Assembly: GCA_001275005.1 (NCBI GenBank)
Contig: JWZX01003032.1
Location: 1-30,287 of the forward strand
Reading direction: 5' to 3'
DNA from: Chrysochromulina tobinii
Taxonomy: Eukaryota; Haptophyta; Prymnesiales; Chrysochromulinaceae
DNA: 30,287 nucleotides
Notes under the pieces: generated by a model
The model's database searches: none
What the model was told of the DNA's origin: nothing
What the model saw: only the letters and a program-made list of their open reading frames with translations
In this document: piece after piece, positions 8,966 through 17,023 of the stretch
How positions within the stretch are numbered: position 1 is the first letter of the stretch
Layout: each line of letters opens with the position of its first letter
Made by a program: the position numbers and the translations under genes

Positions 8966-9238
8966 AAATTTTGGAGGGCGTTGCTTCGGCCATCAAGATA
9001 ACGTATACATACGATGAACATTCCGTTTCCGAGCAGCACCGGGGCGCAATCGAATCGGCGCTAAGGCCTAAGCGCTCCGTCTGCTGGCCGCGCGAGCCCG
9101 CGCCGCTCGCGCCAGGGGTTGGTCCGGAGCAAGGACGTGGTCCGCGGCCGCCAAGCTCGTCAGGAGATCCGCCACGCCCTCGGGCCCTGCTGCGGGTACC
9201 ATACTGCTAACACCGACCACATCTGGCAGCTTGTCAGC

Positions 9239-10762
9239 TCATCCCCACAGCTTCCATGTGCGGTCCATGGCCGCAGTTGCAAAGTGCTTGCCGTCGTCGG
9301 CAATGTCGCCGCACATGACGCGCCCCTCGTGCCCTTCCATCGTCTTAAGCAGCGCGTAGTCGCGCGTCGACCACAACTTGACTTTGTTGTCGTACGAGGT
9401 GGAGAGCAGGAAGCGGCCGGCGCCGGGCTCGTAGCGCACGTGTGAGATGAGCGATGAGTGGGCAGGCAGCGTGTACAGCGATTTCTTCTTGCGCAGATCC
9501 CACAAGCGCACCGTGTGGTCGTCCGAGCCGCTCGCGAGTGTGAGGCCGTGCGGATGGCAGTCCAGGCCCAAGATCTGCTTGACGTGGCCCTGGAAGGTCT
9601 GGACAGCACGGCCGGTGCGCACGTCCCACAAGCGCACGACCGCGTCGAGCCCCGCCGAGGCGACGAGCGAGCCGTCTGGGTGGCAGCACACCGCGTACAG
9701 CGCGCGCGTGTGCCCCTCCTGAAGAAGGAGCTCCTGGCAAGTCTGAGCATCCCACAACCGCCATGTAGTGTCGAAGCCCGCGGTGACGACAAATCTTCCC
9801 GATGGGTGGAAAGCGACGCGCGAGAGGCGACCCACGTGCCCCTTAAGTTCGCCCAGCGGTTTCCCCCCCTCGAGCGGCCACAGCTTGGCCGTTCCGTCGC
9901 ACGCGGCAGAGACGAGGTGCGCCGTTGTGGGCGCCAGCGAGCCGCCGCCAACGAGCGGATGCCACGCGAGGCCTGAGATGCGCTCCGTGTGGCCCTTGAG
10001 GGTGGATATCTGCTTGCAGTCGGGCACAGACCAGAGCTTGATGAGGTTGGACCACGAGCCCGTGGCCACCAGCTGAGAGCCTGGCGCGAAAGCCACGAAG
10101 GAGATGGGCCGTTCGTCGGCAAAGTTGGACAGCTGGTTCGCGACCCCTTTGAGCCGCCGACCGAGCTCGCTCAGCGAGTTCTCGTACGCGGCCACGTCGG
10201 AGGCCTCACGCTCGACGCGCGTGCGCTCCGCCTCGAGCCGTCGCGCCGCGCGCGCGAGAGAGTCGCGCGCGATCCACGAGCGCGCCGTCTTGAGCTCCTC
10301 GGGGCCCTCGGTGAAGAAGGACTCCTTACGCTTCTCCTCTACCCCATCTGCCACGGCGGCCACCGCCTCGTGCATCGCCGGTCGTTTGGCACGCTGCAGC
10401 GCCGTCTCCGCACCACGGGCAGGCTCAAAGGGTGCGTCGAGGTCGAGGTTGGCCGCCATGACGTCGCGAAGACGCTCCCGACGCTCCGGCGCCGCCTCAC
10501 CGAAGAGGGCAATGGGCTCGCCGAACTCGCGCAGCTTGAGCTTCACGGCATTGTCGTTGGTCGGCACGGCCAGCTCGCGCGCACGCTTGCGTATTTCGAT
10601 TGTGTTCTTCAGCTCCTGCTGCCTTGCGACTGCCAGCTGCGAAGAAGCTGACAGCTCATGCTGTTCGCTCGAACTGGCGGCATTAGCAGCTGCCACCGCC
10701 TTGAGCTTCTCGAGGCGAGCGTTCGTCTCGCGCTCCAGGGCCTGCAACCGCACATCTGACAT
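9239..10762 (-). CDS. PRPF4: U4/U6 small nuclear ribonucleoprotein Prp4 (WD40)
   Basis: ATG 10762 (MSDVRLQALERE) gives 507 residues, close to the usual size; a longer frame to 10825 adds an unneeded 21 residues. The N-terminal third holds the Prp4 motif: VPTNDNAVKLKLREFGEPIA followed by LFGE and ERRERLRDVM. The C-terminal two thirds is a seven-bladed WD40 propeller, with repeats such as VATGSWSNLIKLWSVPD, VVTAGFDTTWRLWDAQ, LASGSDDHTVRLWDLR, and ending FATAAMDRTWKLWG. Prp4 pairs with Prp3 in the U4/U6 di-snRNP and is needed for assembly of the tri-snRNP in pre-mRNA splicing in the nucleus. It is divergent from the Sar1-like gene, with 216 bases between starts. Confidence 0.95.
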   Translation of the reverse strand: MSDVRLQALERETNARLEKLKAVAAANAASSSEQHELSASSQLAVARQQELKNTIEIRKRARELAVPTNDNAVKLKLREFGEPIALFGEAAPERRERLRDVMAANLDLDAPFEPARGAETALQRAKRPAMHEAVAAVADGVEEKRKESFFTEGPEELKTARSWIARDSLARAARRLEAERTRVEREASDVAAYENSLSELGRRLKGVANQLSNFADERPISFVAFAPGSQLVATGSWSNLIKLWSVPDCKQISTLKGHTERISGLAWHPLVGGGSLAPTTAHLVSAACDGTAKLWPLEGGKPLGELKGHVGRLSRVAFHPSGRFVVTAGFDTTWRLWDAQTCQELLLQEGHTRALYAVCCHPDGSLVASAGLDAVVRLWDVRTGRAVQTFQGHVKQILGLDCHPHGLTLASGSDDHTVRLWDLRKKKSLYTLPAHSSLISHVRYEPGAGRFLLSTSYDNKVKLWSTRDYALLKTMEGHEGRVMCGDIADDGKHFATAAMDRTWKLWG

Positions 10763-10978
10763 GGCTGCGCCGGGCCTCAACCGCGCCGCTGCCCGCGCGC
10801 CACGCACACTGCGTGCGAAGCGCAAAGCAAGTCACGAGGCGAGTCGCGCCTGGAAAGCCGGGCGGTTGAGGTCGAAGTTACAGGCGCAAGGGTTTCCCAT
10901 GTTTGTCAACTTGTCCGCGGCACAACTTTGTTGCCGGGTCCTCGGAGATCACGAAGACGAGAACGAGGTCACCGACGA
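10763..10978. promoter_or_regulatory. Likely bidirectional promoter, PRPF4 and Sar1-like GTPase
   Basis: The 216 bases between two divergent start codons must hold both 5' leaders and core promoters. I see no TATA box. This is inferred from gene arrangement only. Confidence 0.4.
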
Positions 10979-11764
10979 ATGCGCACTTCTTCGCTTGGGT
11001 TCTGGCTGCTTCCGGCATTCGCAGCCGCCAGCCTTGTGCTCCCCCCATCGGCGGGCCAACGCGCCGAATGTGCCATCGCAGCCGGCGCTCAGCCGTCTGT
11101 AACTTTTGTTAGCCATCGTGATGCCGCCACAGCTGCGGCCAGTGGTGCTTGCGACCGCTCGCTTGGCGAGGACCGCTTCGAGGAGCTGCTCCAGCTGCGT
11201 GGTGGAGGCAGCTGGAAAACCTGGGCGTATAAGACGCTCGCTAAGATGGGCATCTTCCTTAAAAAGGGCCGGCTGCTCGTGGTCGGTCTCGACAACGCCG
11301 GGAAGAGCACGCTACTCACAGTGTTGCTGCGCAACGAGGTCGTGCCGACCGCACCGACGCACCAGCCAGTGACCGACATGATCAAGGTTGGCCACATGAA
11401 GCTCCGCGCAGTGGACATGGGCGGTCACGAGATTGCGCGGCGCATGTGGGTGCAGTACGCCCAGGAGGCGGACGGAATCGTGTACATCGTGGATGCCGCG
11501 GACCGTGAGCGCTTTCAGGAGGCCGCGCTCGAGCTGCACAAGCTGCTCGCCTCGCCCACGCTGCCCGCAAGCGCGGCGGTCCTCGTGCTCGCCAACAAGG
11601 TCGACCTGCCGCATGCGGCGCAGCAGGAGGAGCTCTACTACTCGCTAGGGCTCGATGAGATCGCGCAGAGCGGCTCGACCCGCCCGGTCGGCCTTTACCT
11701 GTGCTCCATCTTCGAGCGGCGAGGATATATGGAGGGCTTCGACTGGCTCGCGCAGCACATATAG
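10979..11764 (+). CDS. SAR1: Sar1-family small GTPase with N-terminal secretory presequence
   Basis: ATG 10979 gives 261 residues; Sar1 is usually about 190-200. Residues 1-26 look like a signal peptide: a hydrophobic core LGFWLLPAFAAASLVL followed by PPSAGQ. A linker of about 50 residues ends in LQLRGGG. From residue 79 the protein is Sar1-like: the amphipathic stretch SWKTWAYKTLAKMGIFLKKG, P-loop GLDNAGKS (103-110), switch II DMGGHE, NKVD, and the C-terminal CSIFERRGYMEGFDWLAQHI typical of Sar1. Sar1 normally acts at the ER to recruit the COPII coat. A leading signal peptide is not part of the family and suggests transport into the endomembrane system, perhaps to a compartment of a complex plastid. 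A start at 11245 would remove the extension but also part of the Sar1 N-terminus, so I prefer 10979. Confidence 0.87.
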   Translation: MRTSSLGFWLLPAFAAASLVLPPSAGQRAECAIAAGAQPSVTFVSHRDAATAAASGACDRSLGEDRFEELLQLRGGGSWKTWAYKTLAKMGIFLKKGRLLVVGLDNAGKSTLLTVLLRNEVVPTAPTHQPVTDMIKVGHMKLRAVDMGGHEIARRMWVQYAQEADGIVYIVDAADRERFQEAALELHKLLASPTLPASAAVLVLANKVDLPHAAQQEELYYSLGLDEIAQSGSTRPVGLYLCSIFERRGYMEGFDWLAQHI

Positions 11765-11793
11765 AGAGTCAGAGAGTCAGAGAGAGAGAGACG
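11764..11793. repeat. Simple repeat, AGAGAGTC/AG tract
   Basis: AGAGAGTCAGAGAGTCAGAG then a GA run, immediately after the Sar1-like stop codon, in the presumed 3' untranslated region. Confidence 0.7.
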
Positions 11794-12235
11794 GTGGAAT
11801 GTGGCGATCTCGCTCATTGGTCATTCGCTCCGTCGTGTCCGCAGAGGTCCCCTGCTACGGCGGTACGCCGGTAGGGGCCCTGGCACCGTCCGCGACACCC
11901 GACACGACACGCGTCCGCATGCCGGTCGGCTGAGCTAAAACTTGAGTCATTAACTTTTCTGGAACTCCTCAGACAGTGAGCCGCCAGTCTTGAGGTCTAT
12001 ACGGCGCATCGTCCATCGACCCGGATCCCGGACCGACGCGTCCCGGACGAAAAAATGGGGCGAATCTTAATTGAATTTGGTGCGAATCTGCAATGAATTA
12101 TTTCATGCACTGCAACAATTCCGTTTCGGCGTTTGGGTGTTTGCGGAATTTGAAATGCCGATACCGGGTAATTTAATAAATCCTCATCGATAGTGCGGCC
12201 GGGTGCATCCCTTCGACAGGAGGTCCGACGGCTCG
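11794..12235. other. Intergenic region upstream of the histidine kinase gene
   Basis: No gene seen. The left part is GC-rich. The stretch at about 12050-12190 is distinctly AT-rich compared with its surroundings (AATTGAATTTGG, TGAATTATTTCATG, GGTAATTTAATAAATCC). It ends about 45 bases before the proposed ATG at 12236, so it may be the promoter and leader. Confidence 0.4.
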
Positions 12236-15200
12236 ATGGCCGTCGAGATGTCGGAGCTCCGACGACGCTTCGCGCCGCCCCCACGCCCCACACCCCACGC
12301 CGTCGCCGCGGGCCCCCCCGCCCAACCCCTTTGCCGTACGAGGAGCCCACACAAGTGGCTGGGTTGCCTGCCTCGAAGCATGCTCATCCTGTGGCCCACG
12401 CTATCCTAGAAGAGGACGCTGCGATTGAGACTGCATATGCCTCCGAGGTGTTTTCCGAGTCGTTTGCCGTCCACGTCGCACTCCTGTGCGCGGCAGTCGC
12501 CGTCACACCAGCAAGCTTAATGGCACGGTCGGTTTCCGTCGTAGCGATTGTTGCACGGATCGTGCTCCATCTCAGACTCGATGGTTCAATGGCGACCAGT
12601 GCCGCCGTTTGCTCAGCTCATGTGCAGTCGGTTTGCGAGATCGGCGAGCCAACCCTGACAGGGCTGTTCGCGCTCCTCGTAGCACTTCAGACGCTGCCGG
12701 CCGAACAGCCGGTCGCAACTCTATCAGTAGGCGTGCGCTCCGTGTGGCTCGTCCTCGTTGGCATCTGGGCGCACACCTGGGCAAGACCCATCAGGCATCG
12801 CCAGCTGCTCTTTTTCATAGCAGCGACGTTCCATGTCGCCGCTGCCGCCGCTGCCATCGTATGGGCTGGTGGGGCTCTCGAAGCCTCAGCGGCCGAGGCG
12901 CGTATCGTGTCGCTCGGGAGCATCGCCGTCGGGCTGGCGTGCGGCTCCCAGTTTGAAGCAAGTCGGCGCGCCGCTTTCACGTGGCGACAGCGCATGCGCT
13001 CGCACTCGGCGTCCGAGGCGCTCGCAGACTCGCGCCTCAACCACATCCTGCGCAACAAGACCACAGCGTTGAGCTACCTCATCGAACGTGTCCAGGGGGA
13101 GCTTCGTGTTCACACTGCCCGTCAGATTCCGAGCGGGAGCAGAGGTGCGGGTGGCGAGGGCGGCGCGGCGGAGGGTTGCCTGAGGGATGCCGTCACCGGC
13201 GCCGGCCCAGGGAGCGCAGGCAGCGGCAGCCCCGGCAGCGCGTCAAGTCAAAAGAGGGCGAGCACGGCCAGCAGTGTATTCAGCAGCTCGGGGCTCGAGG
13301 AAGGGGCACATTCAGTCGCTCCCCTTCGCGCGCCGCTCCGAGAGCCGCTCGCTGTGGGCACATCTGAAGTGGTGGCGACAGTGTCCGCATTGCCCGCGGC
13401 GAGCAGCAGCGGCAGTGGCGGCGGCGGCGGCGAGGGCGAGGGCGCTCAAGTGGTGCTTTCACACTCGATGGCCCGCTGGATGCATACGCGTCTCGAGGCT
13501 GTGAAGGGCATCGTGCGCCAGAACGCCGAGTGGATCCACATGCGCGAGCTCGTGCTGCAGCTGCAGCGGGGCACGTGCCGCTCGACGATGCTGCTCACCG
13601 ATGTGCATGCGGTCCTGCAGCGGTTCAACGGACAGACCCCAATGGTTCGTCTCGAAGCGGCCTCGTTGCTGCGCTGGCTTATCGTGGACGCGAATATCCT
13701 GCAGCTGTGCCTCGAGCAGAGCTACTCGAATGCGCGCGCGCTCACGGCCAAGGGCTCAACTATCGTGCTCGTGGCCACATGCGAGCGAAAGTCTCCGGCG
13801 GCAGCTCTGGCCGCCACGCTCGCGACCAGCGCAGAGTCAGCGGCGGAGGCAACGGCTGCGTCGACCATAGAGGCCAAAGTCGGCCGCAGCGACGAGCGGC
13901 TGTATCTGCACATCTGCCTGGATAGCATCAACCGCCGCATCGACGATTCAAACTCGTTCCAACTCACTGCGCTCCCACTGGGGCAATCTGCCGCCGAGCT
14001 GCATGCACCCGCCGTGGAGCCACTGCTTGTCTCGGAAGAGTGGTGCTCATATGGCGACGGGCTCGGGTTCGATATTACGCGTCGCGCCACGGCGGTGGCG
14101 GGCGGCAGCGCCTTCGTCACTACCTACGTGGCCGGTGAGGAGACGCACACGGTCCAGCACATCGTGCTGCCTTGCCACGCAAGGGCAGCCGACGGCGACA
14201 GCGTCGTCGCCAGCTTCTCTCCGAACGCGAGCCCCGGAAATGTCAGCAGTAGCGTGGCTGCTGACAGCGGCGACGGCCTCACCCCGGAGATGCCATTGAA
14301 GCGTCCTCTGATCTATGCGGTACGCCCTCGAACCTCCGCCCTCCACCCCTGCATGTTGGACGCCCACCTTCCGACCACATGTGCCTTCACAGGTGGACGA
14401 TGACGCCCTTATCCGCGAGATGCTCCGCGAGACCATCCTATACAAGCTGCACGCGGACTCCGCCTCGTGCGTGCTCGGCGAGACAAGTAAAGATTGCCGG
14501 GCGGTGCTCGAGCTCGCGTGTGCACCCGCTTGCCAGGCGGACCTCATCATCCTCGACGAGAATCTAGACTACCCGCCGAACACATACTCGAAGGGATCAT
14601 GCATGGCCAGGCAATTGCGCCAGCGAGGCTTCACCGGGGTGATCTGCGCGTTCACTGGTGGCTCACTTGAGAAGCAGCGCGAACTGGCCGAGAACCATTC
14701 CATCGACCGCGTGCTCAACAAGGGCCAGCCTCTCCAGGAGATTGTGGATTCCCTCGCGCATGCACTCAGTTGCACTCACGCGGTGCAATCACGCAGCGGC
14801 GACCTGGTCAGCACGCCAGCCGACGACCGAGTGCCGTCGTCCAACTCTCAGTCGTCCAAGCAGCTGCAGGCGCCTGCAGCTGCTTGGAGTACAGGCGACC
14901 GGCTCTCTCGGTTTGAGCACGACGCTCGGCACGGCGCTGCTGCCCACAAGCCGCCCACGAGCCCACGAGTGATACGAGCCACCGAAGGCTCAGTGGAGGT
15001 GTTGGAGCCTGCGAGAGATTCGCGAGCGCCCCATTCGCGGCGAATCCGACCGCCGATGCCGAATCTGCCCAACATGGCGCCGATTCTGCTTCCCGTGCCG
15101 CCTACGGCCAACGAGAGCGCTTCAGCCGCTGCAGTGGCATCAGCCGCGTCTTCACAGGCATCAGCGGCGGCATCAGCGTCGGTGCCAGTGTCGCCCCGAG

Positions 15201-15685
15201 CGGCGACACCACCAGCATCACCAGCCCCTGCACCCGCGGCGGCCCCACCAGAATCACCACCAGCATCACCAGCCCCGACATCCGCGGCGGCACCCTGGCC
15301 ACGAGCTCGGCCGGATTCCTTACTGGACATGTCGCCGCTCGATGGCCTGCCGCCCCAAAGTGTCTCGCGGCTCGTGGCTATGTTTCACGACCTACTGCCG
15401 GCAAAGCCGGGCGCCCCGCTGGTTTCGGCGACTCAGCAGTTGGATGCGATTGAGGCAAACCTGCTGAGAGGTGGGGCCGTGTGGAATGACCGGGACATTC
15501 AGTACAGGCTGCACCAACTCGCTGGCTCGTCGTTACAGGCGGGCGCGGCCGCACTAGGACGGAGCATCCGAGAGCTCAAAGAGGCCATCGCCAATGAGCA
15601 AGTGATCGACGCTGCCGAGGGGGTGCGCGTTCTGCGCGAGCTGCTGCGCGACACGCACGCCGAGTTGAAGACGCGCGGCGTGTAG
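12236..15685 (+). CDS. Membrane hybrid histidine kinase with receiver and HPt domains (three exons)
   Basis: My model joins 12236-12335, 12410-14319 and 14393-15685 into 1100 residues. Residues about 45-225 hold five or six hydrophobic spans (for example FAVHVALLCAAVAV, RQLLFFIAATFHVAAAAAAI). The H-box is RLNHILRNKTTALSYLIE with His245. A Gly/Ser linker follows, then a kinase-like ATPase region with an N-box (LCLEQSYSNARAL, Asn474) and G2 box (YGDGLGFDITRRA ending in VLP); the usual D-x-G-x-G box is not visible. The receiver begins at the exon 3 junction with VDDD (671-674); the acceptor is Asp725 in LIILDENLD, with Thr in CAFTGG and Lys in VLNKG. A long Ala/Pro/Ser linker leads to an HPt domain with RLHQLAGSSLQAGA (His1044). 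All relay residues from His to Asp to His are present. Its input signal is unknown; no sensor domain other than the membrane region is seen. Confidence 0.85.
12336..12409 (+). other. Intron 1 of the histidine kinase gene (74 nt, phase 1)
   Basis: Donor GTACGAGG and acceptor CTATCCTAG. Splicing joins the frame from ATG 12236 (MAVEMSELRRRF) to the long kinase frame at EDAAIETAYASEVF with phase preserved. Without it the kinase frame has no ATG before 12520, which lies inside the first hydrophobic region. Confidence 0.6.
14320..14392 (+). other. Intron 2 of the histidine kinase gene (73 nt, phase 0)
   Basis: Donor GTACGCCC and acceptor TGCCTTCACAG. Splicing turns MPLKRPLIYA and VDDDALIREM into one continuous receiver start, PLIYAVDDDALIRE, exactly as expected for this domain. 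Unspliced, the first frame ends at the stop codon 14401-14403. Confidence 0.88.
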
Positions 15686-16270
15686 AACCACGGAAGAGAG
15701 CGCGCATGCTGGACTTGCACTCTCGCATGCTGAACTTGGACGTGCACTCTCTCGCACTCGTCCTGAACTGCTTGTTGAACTTTCTCGTGAAAGTTTCTGC
15801 ACGTATCGTTGCATGCTGAACCGCGCTCGCGCATGATGCTGACGGTGACTCCGCCGTCAAGTTGGTATATTAGCGGGTTCGCCACGCGGTTATCGGTTCG
15901 AGGACGCACAATACGCGCAGCATGGAGCATGCTGAAATCGATCGTGCGCGATTGGCCCAGAAGCTTGTCTGAAAACCAAATTTACCAAATAATGGGTATG
16001 TTGGTGCTTCCCCACCGCTCCGGTATTGGACCAGGCCCCCTACCCCTTTCATTGGGTCAACGAGTGACGCTTAGTTTCGACCATGTGCGGTCGAAAGATT
16101 TTCACCGAGTTTCACCGAGAGCGCGGAGAAGCGGTACTGACCCGGACGGATTTAGCGTCCCTGGAAGCCTCGGTTGTCAAAAAACCAAACGAACCCTTCA
16201 CATGAACACAGGTTCTCTGCCCGCCAGCACGCTTCCATAGCCGCCAAGGCCGGCGCCTCCGCTGCGCCGC
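15686..16270. other. Region downstream of the histidine kinase gene
   Basis: No convincing gene. At 15704-15835 the word GCATGCTGRACTT or a close variant recurs (near 15706, 15727 and 15812), mixed with CACTCTC words. The rest shows short frames only. Confidence 0.45.
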
Positions 16271-16580
16271 ATGGCACCGACACCGTTCGAACTCGTCGTC
16301 GTGGAACCGTACAGGCGCTTGCAGTCCTCGCAGGATCAGGGCGACCTGGGCAATACTGTGCGCCGCTGCACAGCCACAGCGCACGCTGCTGCCCCGCGTG
16401 GCTGCCGCACCTTTCCCTGATTACCTAATGCTGCCTTGTGCCAAATGAACGAGACTGATGCTGACAACTGCGCGGCGCGGGGCTGCACATGTATCGCAGC
16501 TCGCAATCCTCCTCGGGCTCATCATCATGCTGACCGGCGTCTGCGCCTTCCTTGGCTGGTACTCCCGGCGACGTGGCTGA
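16271..16580 (+). CDS. Candidate two-exon tail-anchored microprotein
   Basis: Tentative. An ATG frame at 16271 begins MAPTPFELVVVEPYRRLQSS with coding-like codons. A second frame ends with a clear membrane span and a positive tail: LAILLGLIIMLTGVCAFLGW then YSRRRG and a stop at 16578-16580. An intron from 16358 (GTGCGC) to 16499 (TATCGCAG), 142 nt and phase 0, would join them into a 55-residue protein with a polar N-terminus and a C-terminal membrane anchor. A CTGAC word near 16461 could be a branch point. If not spliced, the second frame alone gives a 40-residue membrane peptide from ATG 16458. I do not recognise a family. Confidence 0.3.
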
Positions 16581-17023
16581 TCGCCAGAGAGCGGCGGGCT
16601 GGCGTTGCGTAGGCGCTGCGTAGGCGCTGCGAAGGCCTTGCATGTGCCGTACCTGCCCGTCCCGTGTGCGCTCGGGCAACCCCTTTCCCTTCCTGCCATG
16701 AGCTTTATGTGTGCGTGAACCGTCAATAGTTACCGCCACGTGTGTGCTTTCCTCTTGGTGTCTGTGAGGCCTCTCGGAGGCTCTCACCTAGTAGCGGGGA
16801 AGCGCGACGTTGTTCTGCGAAAATACACGCCCATCGACGTTTCAAAAGGGCTTCTATTTGTCATCTATCATGGCTGCTCACGACAGTGTGGCTAGAAAAC
16901 GTGTGTGCCGGCGCTGCGGTTGTCTTCGCTTCTTGTGTCATATCCATCGAAACCCGGAGGCGGCGCGTGCGGTTCGTGGGGCCCGGCGCCCGCCTGCCCG
17001 CGGGGTGCCCGGCTCAGCCCTAC
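16581..17023. other. Region before the deaminase-like gene end
   Basis: No supported gene. A direct duplication of GTAGGCGCTGCG occurs near 16608-16631. A short plus-strand frame from ATG 16870 has a Cys-rich start but overlaps the end of the opposite gene (see rejected items). Confidence 0.4.

Noticed and set aside
15892..15920. GGTTCGA word resembling a tRNA T-loop
   Set aside because: No matching acceptor, D or anticodon arms could be drawn around it.
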